From Manis javanica (taxonomy: Eukaryota; Chordata; Mammalia; Pholidota; Manidae), in assembly GCF_040802235.1 (NCBI RefSeq), contig NC_133170.1:635001-699000 (forward strand): a DNA stretch of 64,000 nt. The letters run 5' to 3'. The stretch's first letter is position 1, and every line of letters begins with the position of its first letter. Below the pieces are notes generated by a model, which was not told the DNA's origin, did not search any database, and saw only the letters and a program-made list of their open reading frames with translations. A program made the position numbers and the translations under genes. Positions 1-10,975 of this stretch are shown piece after piece.

Positions 1-683
1 GTCAGGACATGGAGAAATGGACATTCTTCTACCTTTATTGAAGTGTGAACTGTAATAATTCTAGAGGTAATTTGGCAGTATGTCACTGAACACATCTTTG
101 GTCACAAATAACAGAAAACTCAACGCAAACCTCCCTCCAAGTTATTTATAGTTACAAAGCTGAAAATCTAGACACAGTTAAATCAAGTCTACTTAAATGT
201 TATCATTACAATCTAGTTTCTTTCTGTGTCTTAGTTCTGCCTTCTTACTGGAAGTCATTTTCAGAAAAGGTCTCTCTTCACAAAGAATAAAGACAGCTTA
301 TAACCTTATGGCAATGAGTCCAGCAGGGAAGAAAAGACCTTGAGCTAGTACTTTTCATTTATACTAATTAATAATGAGTTTATAATTTATAAACAGGACA
401 TACTAACTAATATTGAGTTCAGTCATGTGCCCATCCTTGAAATAAAGAACATCATAACCAATGGGATATATTCTCACTGGCCAAATATAGAAGCGAGAGG
501 AAGAGTCTTACCGTTAGGAAGGCCACAGAGCAAGGGGGAAGGGGTCTCTAACTGGTCTAAAGAAAACCGAATGCTATCAGAAAAAGAGGAGACGGATGCT
601 GGGGAGCAAAACAAAACAACCCAATACATACCCTCTATAGGCAGTGTCTGTTAAAATAAATGCACAGAACATTCTCACTTTAA
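1..683. other. Upstream intergenic DNA, no feature assigned
   Basis: AT-rich sequence upstream of the gene. The short open frame at 427-654 shows no recognisable family, splice context or codon bias and is taken as chance. No repeat family was recognised with confidence. Confidence 0.5.
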
Positions 684-1014
684 GGAGTTGATATTACAGA
701 AAAAAATTGCACCATTTATAAAAGATACATGTACGAGGATATTTATTTCAGCATTGTTTATAATGGCACAAAATCTGGACAAATCTGAATGTTCTATCAA
801 TCAAGGAATGGCTTCAAAAATTACAGTGCTTGACTGCTGTCCTAAACAGTGCAGCTACTTAGAAGAATGAGTTAGATGAAATATTACCTATCATAAACTG
901 TTGAGGGAAAAAAGCTGTAGACAAATATATGTGGTGTGATTTTTTGTAAAAATAAAAGTCAAAACCTCTATATATGTGTGTTTCTATAATCATTGGAAAA
1001 AGTATGGAAACATC
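684..1014 (+). mobile_element. Old LINE-1 3' fragment (left part, split by a younger insertion)
   Basis: The sequence follows the end of L1 ORF2 and its 3'UTR in sense orientation: a degenerate coding end with the pattern of 'TAALFTIA..' and 'ECSINQGMA..', then the usual L1 3' segment with several stops. The element breaks at about 1014 and resumes at 2273 after a younger L1 insertion. It is diverged and 5' truncated. The L1M-type family assignment is from memory. Confidence 0.6.
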
Positions 1015-1023
1015 AATCTTTTA

Positions 1024-1372
1024 TTTTTTTACTTAAAATTTTTTTTAATTTTGATATTGTTAATGTACAATTACTTGAACATTATGGTTACTAGACTCCC
1101 CCTATTATCAAGTCCCCCCCACATACCCCATTAGTCACTGTCCATCAGCGTAGTAAGATGCTATAGAATCATTACTTGTCTTCTCTGTATATACTGCCTT
1201 CTCCATGTCTCCAACACCCTACATTATGTGTGCCAATCATAAAGCCCTGTTTTCCCCTTATCCCTCCCTTCCCACCCATCCTCCCCAGTTCCTTTCCCTT
1301 TGGTAACTGTTAGTCCACTCTTGGGTTCTGTGACTCTGCTGCTGTTTTGTTCCTTCAGTTTTTTCTTTGTTC
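1024..1372 (-). mobile_element. Young LINE-1 3'UTR copy A (antisense)
   Basis: Antisense L1 3' end starting with a poly-T tract (reverse poly-A) and running through the CCCC-rich 3'UTR (CAAGTCCCCCC, then the TTGGGTTCTGTG motif). It stops near 1372, where a second T-tract starts a second copy of the same 3' end. It differs from copy B at scattered positions, so the two are separate copies and not an assembly echo. It most likely inserted into the poly-A tail of copy B. Confidence 0.75.
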
Positions 1373-2263
1373 TTTTTTTTTATTATTAATTTTATTTTGG
1401 TATCATTAATCTACATTACAGTTACATGAAGGACATTATGTTATAGGTTCCCCCCTTCACCAAGTCCCCCCTACATACCCGTTCACAGTCACTGTCCATC
1501 AACATAGTAAGATGCTGTAAAATCACTACTTGTCTTCTCTGTGTTGCACAGCCTTCCCCGTGCCCCCCACACACTATACATGTTAATTGTAATGTCCCCC
1601 TTTTTTTTCCCACCCTTATCCCTCCCTTCCCACCTGTCCTCCCCAGTCCCTTTCCCTTTGGTAACTATTAGTCCATTCTTGGGTTCTGTGCTTCTGCTGC
1701 TGTTTTGTTCCTTCAGTTTTCTTTTGTTCTTATACTCCACAGATGAGTGAAATCATTGGTACTTGTCTTTCTCTGCCCGGCTTATTTCACTGAGCATAAT
1801 ACCCTCTAGCTCCATCCATGTTGTTGCAAATGGTAGGATTTGTTTTCTTCTTATGGCTGAATAATAATCCATTGTGTATATGTACCACATCTTTATCCAT
1901 TCATCTACTGATGGACACTTAGGTTGCTTCCATTTCTTGGCTATTGTAAATAGAGCTGCGGTAAACATAGGGGTGCATATGTCTTCTTCAAACTGGGCTG
2001 CTGCATTCTTAGGGTAAATTCCTAGGAGTGGAATTCCTGGGTCAAATGGTATTTCTATTTTGAGCCTTCTGAGGAACCTCCATACTGCTTTCCACATGGC
2101 TGAACTAGTTTACATTCCCACCAGCCGTGTAGGAGGGTTCCCCTTCCTCCACATCCTCACCAACATTTGTTGTTTGTCTTTTGGATGTTGGCCATCCTAA
2201 CTGGTGTGAGGTGATATCTCATTGTGGTTTTAATTTGCATTTCCCTGATGATTAGAAAACAAA
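1373..2263 (-). mobile_element. Young LINE-1 copy B (5'-truncated, antisense)
   Basis: It begins with a poly-T tract, contains the same CCCC-rich 3'UTR as copy A, then continues into the 3' end of ORF2 and is truncated at 2263. The two copies together are flanked by a 9-bp direct repeat, AATCTTTTA, at 1015-1023 and 2264-2272, which fits a target-site duplication. The insertion interrupts an older sense L1. The 3'UTR resembles a lineage-specific L1 that I recall from pangolins. Confidence 0.8.
1753..2097 (-). pseudogene. LINE-1 ORF2 C-terminal remnant
   Basis: A 114-codon open stretch reads as the C-terminus of L1 ORF2p: IPFDPGIPLLGIYPK, then TPMFTAALFTIAKKWKQP, CPSVDEWIK, MWYIYTMDYYSAI and ATTWMELEGIMLSEIS. 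These are hallmark L1 residues. No endonuclease or reverse transcriptase part is present, so it is a dead 5'-truncated copy. The good preservation supports a fairly recent insertion. Confidence 0.85.
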
Positions 2264-2272
2264 AATCTTTTA

Positions 2273-2405
2273 ACATTAGTTTTATTTGGGATTAGGGTGG
2301 AAAGAGGGAACCTTTTTCTTCATATACTTCTGAATACACTTTACATACTTCAGTGTTGTTTAAATTTTTTAAATGAATGCTTATTATCTTTTTAAAAAGT
2401 GCAAT
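2273..2405 (+). mobile_element. Old LINE-1 3' fragment (right part)
   Basis: This resumes the L1 broken at 1014. It contains the usual old L1 3'UTR end (GGGATTAGGGTGGAAAG, then a TTCATATACTTCTG-type segment, ending in an A/T-rich tail). Joining it to 684-1014 gives one continuous old L1 3' end. Confidence 0.55.
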
Positions 2406-2740
2406 GAGGAAGCCCTCTTAAATGTAAACTATTTTTAGATTTGAGAAAAGATAGATAAATTAATCACCAGTACAGAAGAGACTGAAAATACTGAAAAAGT
2501 AACCCCCGGGGTGGGCCCTGCGCAGATGGAAGGTGTTTCAGGGCAGAGTCCCCAAAGCACCAGATTGTTATGGCCTCACTGTTCTGCAGGGAAATGAAAA
2601 TAAACAGAGTAGTTCATAAAATTTAGTTGTTTGGTGTTGAAAATGTATTTCTTTTAGGAAGTCATCATGGTAAGAGATGAGAAGACTTATTAAAAATATA
2701 CACTGTTATTCATCAAAATGAGAAGTTTTCAACCTTGAAT

Positions 2741-2814
2741 GGGGGGAATCTAGTAACCACAATGTTGTTCATGTAATTGTATATTAATGATACCAAAACA
2801 AACAAACAAACAAA
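2741..2814 (+). mobile_element. Very short LINE-1 3' end with (AAAC)n tail
   Basis: About 60 bp matches the reverse complement of the 3' end of the young L1 at 1373 onward (CTAGTAACCACAATGTT, then TTAATGATACC), followed by an AAAC tetramer tail. It is an extremely 5'-truncated L1 in sense orientation, or the tail of a SINE mobilised with that L1 end. Confidence 0.7.
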
Positions 2815-2819
2815 TGGTA

Positions 2820-4249
2820 TCAGCTTTATGTCAATTACCATGTTAGAAAATACCTAACTCTATTTTGTTCAGACTTGCTTTTTTATGAAATTGTCCTTGG
2901 CTCTGCTTGTATTTTCTCCCTGATTTTACACCCCTTCCCATACCTGGAACTTTGTTTTTATTTCCTTTATGACATTTATATTCTTTAGTTTGTTTTTGTA
3001 CTTGTCTTATCTGTACCCACTAAACTGTCTATTCATCCATCTATAAGCACCTCCCAGGTAGTAGACAGCCAATCGGTTGTTGCTGAAATAAGTGTACTTA
3101 CACATAAACATTGGATAATAATCAGTATTCTGATTAAAATTCTTCACAGTTGTGAAAAACAAAAATAAACCATAGGCTTAAAAAAAAATTCCTGTAAATG
3201 AACCTTTCTTCATAGCATGTGCTTTTCATTGCTTAAGGAGATACCATATATTTGGTCATACTTTGTTACGAGTCCTAAACAGTACACCCTTTGAATTTAT
3301 ATACTTCTGCTATAAACATGCCCCCGGAGCTCATTAAAATTAAAACATCCGCTGTAGTAAATGTGGAAACAGAACCAGAAAAATTACTGAAAACCAGAAA
3401 TGTGTTCAAAATTGCAAAAGTCTTTAGTGACAGAGTGTATATTACAATCATGTTTCCCACTTAATCCAGTGTCTTTATACAGCGACCCCCCGCCCTTAAT
3501 TTGAGTTTTATCTTGTACTGAGTTCATAACAAATCAATCAGCAGTTATCCTGATGGAGCTCTGTCAAAACCAACACGATCACCCTCGTTTTAAAATGCGG
3601 CTCCATGGGTTTCTGTTGCTGCATGACTCGTTTGGTATTTTAAGTGCGGCACGCCAACTGGGCGTTCAGTTGGAGGCTGTTTTGTGAAGGGCATTATTTG
3701 TGTCTTGTATGGTTATAATCATACCTAAAATGCTGACGGTGATGGTGCATCAGTCTTCACTCCTGCATTTTAGAGTTCACCGTTCATTTAAAACTATCTA
3801 TGTTGCAAATGAAAAATAATGAAACGTAAGTAGGAGGATCATGGAAACATAATTGGGAGGACGCTGTATGTACAGAAATAAACATGTTTTTTTCCCCGGG
3901 GAGGCAAGATGTGGCCTATTACAAACCACCACCCTCTTCTCCGTTTGCACACGGAAGCAGAAACCACCAGCACAATAGCATTACGAGCCCTTTTCTCTTA
4001 AAAAACATGCTCACGACACCTGGGAGGCCAGCTGCAAAAAAGTGAAAAAATTAATCACCTGCCAGTGAGAAAATGTATTACAAGATTCATATTGTTTAGT
4101 TTTGCTGAAATGACTTTTTATTAGCAATTCAGAAATTATAGTTTTCTATTTGGCAAATACTATCACCTGATCTTTACATTTTAAGAGAGAACGTGTTCCC
4201 GAAAACGAATGGAGATCTTTATATAAAGTCCACACCGAAGGTCGCTGTG
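2820..4249. other. Upstream flank of the promoter, no gene seen
   Basis: AT-rich single-copy-looking DNA. Part of 2860-3080 may be a worn LINE-2 remnant. Nothing with coding character was found. GC content rises sharply at about 4240 where the CpG island begins. Confidence 0.5.
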
Positions 4250-4663
4250 GAAATGCCGACGTGAGGCTGCGCGTCGCGGCGGCCGCCGGGGTCGGGCACC
4301 GGCGCAGCGGCCTTCCTCGGGGACGCTGTCCGTCACGCGCCGGTCGCTCCGGCAGTGCGGGGCTCGGCCTTTCGGAAGGCTGCTCGCGCGGGCCACCGTC
4401 CCTCCCCCGGACCGGAGACGAGGCTGCCGTTCGCACCGTCCCCAAGGAGAGGCGGCCGCGGACGAAGCGCGGCGACCCCCGCGCGGTCTCGGAGCCCGCG
4501 AGCCGTCCTGCCGGGCAGGCCCCGCAGCGTGCAGAGCTCCGTGCACGCCGGGCCGCCACCCGACGCCCCTTCCAACCCGCGGCGCCCTCCTGGCGGCGGA
4601 GCCACGCCGCGCAGCTGCTTGCGTCCAGCCCCGACAGGGCCCTCCGCGTCTTGGCGCTCCGCC

Positions 4664-4704
4664 GCCCGCCCCGCCCCGCCCCGGCCCCGCCCCGCGCATG
4701 CGCC
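4664..4704. promoter_or_regulatory. Sp/KLF GC-box cluster and NRF1-type site
   Basis: Four to five overlapping CCGCCCC/CCCCGCCC boxes (4664-4697) run into the palindrome CGCGCATGCGCC (4693-4704), which fits the NRF1 consensus YGCGCAYGCGCR. This is the densest activator-like cluster in the island, about 250-500 bp upstream of the exon 1 donor, so it plausibly marks the core or proximal promoter. Binding is inferred from motif only. Confidence 0.6.
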
Positions 4705-4949
4705 AGGCCCGAGCCGGAGCCGCCTGACGCGGAAGGCGTTTCCCGGCAGCCCGCGCCGCTCGCGGCCGTCCTCCCGGCGTTCAGAGGCGGCGCGACGTGA
4801 CTGCGCCCGCCCGCGCGCCCGCCGCCCTCTGCGGCTTGCCGGCGCCCCCCTGCGGCCCCGCGGGGCGCTGCCGCCGAGCGCGCCCGGCCCCAGCAGGAGA
4901 GCAGGCCGAGGGCGGCGCGTCTCGCCGCCGTCGTCACCGCAGCGCGCCG

Positions 4950-5209
4950 ACAAGTGGCGGAGCGGAAGGGGAGAGCGCGGGGCGGCCAGACCGGGCGGGG
5001 GAGGGGAGCCGCGGAGCGCGAGCCGCGCGAGGAGCGCAGCCGGGTCCGCGCCCTGACCGCCGCCGCCTGCCGGCCCGGCCGGCGAGCCCCGCGCCGCCTC
5101 GGAGCGGACGGAGGAGTCCGCGCTGGGAGCTTGGCGGCGGCGTGACGGGGACCTAGGGACCTGCTGTGGGGCCGTCGCCGCGGGGCCCGCGCCGCGCCCT
5201 CGGCCTGAG
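4950..5209 (+). other. SCAF11: SCAF11 exon 1 (non-coding, start approximate)
   Basis: The 3' end is set by a good donor, CTGAG|GTAAAC, with GT at 5210-5211. The 5' end is not visible in the sequence; about 4950 is a guess from the position of the GC boxes and ETS-type core. No start codon in frame with the SCAF11 coding sequence is used here; translation starts in exon 2 at 33073. It lies wholly inside the CpG island. Confidence 0.6.
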
Positions 5210-5335
5210 GTAAACACGGGCCGCCCGGCGGGTGGGCGCGGGCAGCCGACCCGGCGGCGCGGACAAAGTTTCGGAACCGCGCGCGGCCCAGGCGCGTCCT
5301 GCGCTCGGGGGAAAGTTGGAGCCGCCGCGCGAGGC

Positions 5336-5351
5336 GGGGGGGGGGGGGGGG
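5336..5351 (+). repeat. Poly-G run (16 G)
   Basis: Sixteen consecutive G residues, 126 bp downstream of the exon 1 donor and within the CpG island. It is likely length-variable and prone to sequencing error. G-quadruplex formation on the non-template strand is possible but only inferred. Confidence 0.9.
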
Positions 5352-7419
5352 TGATGGCCGCGGCCGGGAGGCCCCTCCTCCGCGCTGCCCCGCGAGGGAG
5401 CCTCGCCGGCGGCGCCGTCCCGTTTCCGCCTGTGGCCTACCCGCCTGCCCTCGGCGCGGGGCCGGCCGGCCGGACCCCGCGGGCCCCGCGACGCCTCAGG
5501 GACGCGCCGCGGGCCTCGGCGGGTGGCTCCCGGGCCCGCGACCTCCTGCGGCCGCCGCCGCGTCCGACGTCCGGCTGCGCGGCCCGCTTGGTGGTGCCGC
5601 TGGCCGCCTGGGCCGACGACAAAGGCCCCGGAGGCCGGCGCCGCTTCCCGGCCACCGCCTGCGGACCCGGGCCTGGGCCGGCGGCTCCCCTCGCACGGCT
5701 GGCGTCCCGGAGTCCCAGCCGCACTTGGGAAACTGTTTTAAAAGTGGCCGCCGGGGTCGGAGGAGTGGCGAGGCGCCCCCGGACCCGGCGGGGCTGGCGC
5801 AGCCCGGCCGGCGGCTTTCGGGTGCCTGCACCCGGCCCCGCCCCGCCCCGCGCTGAGCGTCTCCGGGCCGGGCCGAGAGCGGCGGGGAGGCGAAACGATC
5901 GCGGTGGGAAAGTTGCTAACTGTCATGCCTCCGCTGCCCTGAAGTCCTCCCAGTCGAGGAATTCCCGCCCAGTTTTGGAAAAGCTTATCAGTAGATGCAT
6001 TTTCTCGTTTTAAAAGGAAAGTTAACTCATGCGTGTGACTAACATCAGTAGCAGAATATTGAAGGAAAAACATTAAAAAATAACTGGCGGTTTGTTACTG
6101 GGTTTGACGTGCAATCCAGTCTCTTTCCGGACGACGGCTTTCTCGTCCCGTGTACCCGGCGTCCGGCTCCATCACCTTACCATTCTGCTGTTGGTTGAGT
6201 TGCAGTAAAAAGTTATGGGACTTTTGTTGTTGTTGTTGTTTTATTTTATTAGGCTGAAGAAATGAAATTTTGAAATCGTCTTTGGATTTCCTTTGTTTTA
6301 TGCTATCCTTTCAGAGATAATTGAATTTACTTAATCCTGTGTTTACAAAATATTAATTTTTTAAATTAGCAATTCTTACTGTGCTGCACTTTTTCACTGT
6401 AATATTTTTTGGTGCCTGCAAGTGTATTAATAGTCATTCGGTTTTACGTTCAGATAGTGGTATCTGAAACATACCTTTCCTATGAATTTGAGTACGTTTT
6501 AAGATCCCGGTGGGGTAAGATTTGGATGTTTGCTTACTCTAAGTATGCTCATTTGTAAAGACATTCTTTGATCTGTGAGGGGAGAGGATAACTGCAAAAG
6601 AAAGTGGGTAATTGTCCCTAAATATGCTACTTGAGACGATTTATGGAGAAAATTTTAGGGAAATTTTTTGTATGCCTTCTGGATGATGGTAATGGGGTCC
6701 ATGGGTTAAAACTGAAATGCTCCAGGGGTCCCTCAGCATCCCCATCATCCTTTGGGCAGTAACCAATACTTAGACAATTTTCTTGAAAAGTTGTGCTGTT
6801 GATAGTCAGAGATAGGATGAACCAGTTCAGTTAGACGGTTTTGATTTATCATAAACAGCATCTTTCAGTAGTAAGAGAGTGTGATATTATACTACTCAGC
6901 ACTGAACTCTTAAGGCGCATCAGTGACAGATAGTTGTCAAATCTAACTAAAGAGAGCGGCAGGCATAGAAGTAATACAAATTATAAGCCCTAGAGTAATT
7001 TTCATTGTAACTTCATTAGTAAGCTCTGCTGCCCATCTGCCGGTCTTTCCGTGATGTGAACTGGATCTTGACTTACCTTGCCCAGTGAAATAAAGTAGCA
7101 TAAAACCTAAATTTGTAATTGTATCTTCTGTTGCAAAGAATAAATTAATAGCCTTGTATATGAGTGGTGGTAACTTAGTAGCACCTAGTAGAGCACAGAG
7201 TTAAAATACCTGGTATCATTCTGTTGCTGTTCCCAAGGCTCATCTTTGTAAGCTCCTTGTCTTTTCTTTTTTTAAAGTTAATTCCTAGTACTTAGGCACA
7301 TAAAATTTCAATACAAAAACACCACCATGACGTCTCACTTTCAAAATAGCTTCCTAAAAGGTCTATGACTCTTGTTCACCTGTAGTCTTTAATGCTCAAC
7401 AGCCAAAGTGACCCTGATA

Positions 7420-7815
7420 AAATTTGTCAAATAGTGTCACTGCTGTCTCAAAAGGCTCCCCTTCTCAGTCCTAGTAGAAGTGGCAGTCCTTCTTAGGGAT
7501 GAGTGTTCTTAGTTTCTTCTTCTCTGACTTCCCTGCCTCACTCTCTCCACCCTCACTGCCACTGGGCTGCTAAGGTTTGCTCTCTATAAAAACACCTTCC
7601 TCCCACATTTCCTAAGCCTTTTTAAGCCAGATTTTTCTCCACTGGAAACTTTCCAAAATAATGTATAATTTATCAACTTAAAGTTTATTGTATTTCTTTT
7701 TCACTGTAACACAGCTTATGTGAGAACAGGGTTTGTCATTTTTGGTCGCTGTTTTGTTCCCAAACACCTGAACAGTGCCTGACACATAGAGGTACTTAAT
7801 ATTTAATGGATTAAC
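7420..7815 (+). mobile_element. LINE-2 3' fragment
   Basis: The layout follows the L2 3' end in sense orientation: a pyrimidine-rich TCCCTGCCTC section, then a TGTGAGAACAGGGTTTGTC segment, ending in AACAGTGCCTGACACATAGA and a TACTTAATA tail. It is diverged and typical of ancient mammalian L2. Confidence 0.65.
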
Positions 7816-7949
7816 ATGCTTTCAGCTGGAAACATCAAAACATTAAAAATAGTAATTGTTTTGTGAAATTTTAGGCTATGCAAGTCTAGTCTTTTGCATA
7901 AACTGCTAACTTACTTATATCCATGCATTATATTCAGGGGTCTGTAGTT

Positions 7950-8760
7950 ACAAAGAGTATGACTGAGTGTGACCTTGAAACTGATCTGTCAGAATGTGGA
8001 AGAAACTAAGAATGCCTAGCCAGGAGGTAGAGTGATGTGACAATCTCATTTTAGGAGCCAAATCAGACTTATTTTTGGTAGTTCCAGAAAGGAGAACTAG
8101 AATTTTGGTGATGTATATTGGAACAGAGGAGAGGCAGCAGGAGTGCATGTAGGGAAGTTGGACTTTTGCCGGAGTAGACCGGAAGTGAGGAGGATAGTTT
8201 GAAGTAGGATGAGAATTCTGGAGATGGGCAAAAGTGAATGGGATTTTTGATCAACAGGACTCAGCTGATGGATTGAAGGTGAGGGAGAGAGAAATTCTGA
8301 AGATGACTACAGAGTTAGAGAGCGGGACTGATTGTGGTTACAAATAAGGACCAAGGTTCTATGGGTTCTGACATTGGGTTTGAAATACCTTTGACGGTCT
8401 CAGTTGGAGATTGCTGTGGGTAATTGATACATGATTCTGAAATTCAGAGAGGTAAATAAAATCTGGATATAGAAAAATTGGACTCACTTAATTTGGGTAG
8501 TTGAAACTGCAGGTGGAATTACCTAGAGAATGGAATAAACTTGGGAAAAGAAGATGCTGGAATGGAATCACAATGGCCTCTAACATAAAAAATTTTGCTG
8601 GAGGAATGTGAGCTCTCAAAGAATACTGTTAAGGTCAGAGAAGTAGGAGGTGAGGATCTTATTACAGAAATCAGAGGAAAAGAGTATTTCAAAAAGAAAT
8701 GAATCAGCAGGGTCAAGTGTGGCTGAAGAGTTGAATAAAGTAAGAATGAAAAATTTTCAT
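7950..8760. mobile_element. Ancient purine-rich dispersed repeat, family uncertain
   Basis: The segment is rich in GGA/AGAGG words with features I associate with an old mammalian repeat (GACTCAGCTGATGGATTG, GAAATACCTTTGACGGTCTC, GGTCAAGTGTGGCTGAAGAG). The minus-strand open frames of 60-66 codons inside it look like chance. I cannot name the family with confidence. Confidence 0.35.
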
Positions 8761-8904
8761 TGAACTTAACAACATGGCACTCATTGGCCTTAAAAACAAG
8801 CAGGATAGGAAACTTATTTTCAAACTGCTCCTGTAATTGTTTAACTAGATCTGCAAGTACTGAGATACAAGATTAAGAAATTATCCACCCACACTGCAGA
8901 AGAG

Positions 8905-9090
8905 ACCTAATGTTTATGAAATATTTCCTATGCTATATAAATACTCTGTTCTACACATTTTGCATACATTTTCATTTGCTCTTTTCAGCAGCTATACAGC
9001 ATTGGGTATATTAGTCCATTTTACAAAACAGTCTGAAGCTCTAGAGAAATTAAATGACTTGCTAAGACTATCTGACTCTTCGACCTTCAG
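8905..9090 (-). mobile_element. MIR SINE fragment (antisense)
   Basis: An antisense MIR core: CATTTTGCATACATTTTCA, then TTAGTCCATTTTACAAA, CTGAAGCTCTAGAG and AATGACTTGCTAAG. It fits the MIR body read backwards and is heavily diverged. Confidence 0.55.
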
Positions 9091-9164
9091 TTATTTATTA
9101 AATCAGTTGGCTTCTCAAACCCCAGATCAGCGCTTTCTAGTGGTAGACCTTCGGTGGTGATGGG

Positions 9165-9295
9165 AATGTTCTGTTTCCGTGCTGCCCAGCACAATAGCTG
9201 ATAGCAGCTTGTGGCTGTTGAGCACTTGAAATATGGCCAGTGCGACTGAGGAATGGAATATTGGTTACTGTATTGGACAGTGCATATAGATCAGA
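9165..9295 (+). mobile_element. MER5-like hAT-Charlie fragment
   Basis: The signature GTGGCTGTTGAGCACTTGAA and ATATGGCCAGTGCGACTGAG matches the 5' half of MER5A/MER5B non-autonomous hAT elements. The 3' half is absent or worn away. Confidence 0.6.
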
Positions 9296-9479
9296 AGTCA
9301 TTAACCCATAAATAATGAATCAGTCTTTTCTTATAAGAGGTGGAAGCAAATTCTTCATTCCGAAGGAGTACTGTTTTGCTTATATGTTAGTTTTAGGTGC
9401 TGTAAATGAATCTTTTTCAAACTTTTAGTAAAGTTCCATGTACAGTAAAAAGGACTTTTTTCCTCAGAACCATTTGAGA

Positions 9480-10290
9480 GTTGTTATAATCTAGGTGCAT
9501 TCTCATCACCCCAAGCAAGAACAAAGACTTTTCTGTTACATAACCTATTACCAAAATCAGGAAATTAACATTGCTGTACTACCATCTAACCCATTCAGGT
9601 TTTGCCAGTTTCCATAGTAATTTCCGATGTAGCAAAAGGATCCAGTTCAGAATTCTGTACTGCTTTTAACTGTAATGTCTTTCTGCAGTCCTTCAACCCA
9701 GAACAATTCTTCAGTCTTTTCTTGATTTTTGTGACCTTGATGGTTTAAAACCTTACAGGTTAGTTTTGTTGTAAAATGTCTCTCGATTTGGATTTGCCTG
9801 TAATTTCCTCATGGTTGGGTTCACATTGTGCATTTTTTGGTAGGACGATCGCAGTAATGATGCTATGTTCTCGTTGTGTCTTGTGAGATGGCATGCGGTT
9901 TCTGTTTGTCCTGTTACTGATGATGTACACTTTGATCACTTTGTTAAGGTGACATCAACCAAGCTTCTCTGTAAAGTTTTTTTCTCCCTCTTAGTAATTA
10001 ATAACTTTTGTGGGGAAGTATTTTGAGACCATATTAATAGCCCATTCCTTATCAGACTTGTTATTTCTTCTCAAATTGTCCCAATTTTGGCCAGCAAAAG
10101 CTCCTGCAAGCTAGTTTCTGTGTGCGCTGCCTGGGATCAATCATTTCTCCAAGGAGTGATTTCTTTTAGTGGAGAAAGGTTTTTAGAAACCGAGATTGAG
10201 TGCTGTATTCTTTTCTTTATCTATATATAGAAAACCATGATTTGGTACCAATTCTCTAATTTCAATCCATAGTCTTGTAGTTTTCTCTCT
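9480..10290. mobile_element. Old LINE-1 3'UTR segment
   Basis: The region resembles an old L1 (L1M-type) 3'UTR: CCTCATGGTTGGGTTCACA, AGTAATGATGCTATGTTCTC, GATGATGTACACTTTGATCA, GGTGACATCAACCAAGCTTC and TGTGGGGAAGTATTTTGAGA. Orientation and subfamily are left open. No reading frame survives. Confidence 0.5.
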
Positions 10291-10862
10291 TTCCAAATTT
10301 ATAACTCCCCTAACTTACGAGAAGAAGCCTGGCTCCTGTCATCCTCAGTGTCTTTACTTACATGGTCAGTCCCCAGGATGCAGTGAGTTTCCCCTTGCCA
10401 TTGCTGTTCCCTTCTCCATGTCCCGTGACATTTCCACTCTGCGTTGTGGCCTTTCACCTGACACCTTGTGCCACGATGAACTCCCCACCCCGGGCTTCTC
10501 AGATACCTCATGCGGAGCAGCTCACCATCCTGCTTGAGTTGTAGGCACCTTAGGCCGCCTCTCACCTTGCTCACTGAACTGGGCTTCAGCACCTTCAGGC
10601 AGGTAGCAGGCAGCACACAGATATGCTCATTTGGAGATTATACTTGTTTTTATAAAACATTATTACAGCAAAAATATTGGTGGAAATCAGTAATCAAATG
10701 TGTTCTCAATTTCTAAAATTTAAACCCTCTGGAGACTCACATGTCTATTAGTGATAGGATTAATCTTCTTCTTAATTTTCCCTTGTACCCTAGAGTTCTT
10801 GCATGTATTTTTGAGGAATCTTTTAAAATAATTTTGACAGTAAGGTAAAAAATTAGTTCAGT

Positions 10863-10975
10863 TTCAAGCTTTGGAGTCAGTCAGACCTGGCTTTGAATTC
10901 TGGTTGTCCCATATACTGATCATTACCTTTTATGGGTGACTTAATCAGTGTCCCAATTTCCTCACCTATTATAAT
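10863..10975 (+). mobile_element. MIR SINE fragment (sense)
   Basis: The MIR 5'/core pattern: TTTGGAGTCAGTCAGACCTG, then GCTTTGAATTCTGGTTG and CAATTTCCTCACC. Box-B-like sequence is degenerate, so there is no functional Pol III promoter. Confidence 0.7.

Larger units (their letters stand above)
4250..5900. promoter_or_regulatory. CpG island promoter of SCAF11
   Basis: About 1.65 kb of very GC-rich, CpG-dense DNA in an otherwise AT-rich window. It covers the inferred transcription start and exon 1 and runs into intron 1. No TATA box is seen, as is typical of housekeeping CpG-island promoters. It has GC boxes, an NRF1-type palindrome and several CGGAAG ETS-type cores (near 4372, 4730 and 4963). 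Long open frames on both strands here (up to about 290 codons) consist almost entirely of Arg, Ala, Gly and Pro and are a by-product of base composition. Roughly 700 bp of island lies upstream of exon 1, so divergent transcription is possible. Confidence 0.9.

Noticed and set aside
1489-1750. Overlapping frames of 69 and 83 codons on both strands in the L1 3'UTR
   Set aside because: They fall in pyrimidine-rich L1 3'UTR, which is non-coding.
4146-6073. Many long open frames (up to about 290 codons) on both strands in the CpG island
   Set aside because: Their products are almost only Arg, Ala, Gly and Pro, they overlap in all frames, and none matches a known family. GC-rich DNA has few stop codons.
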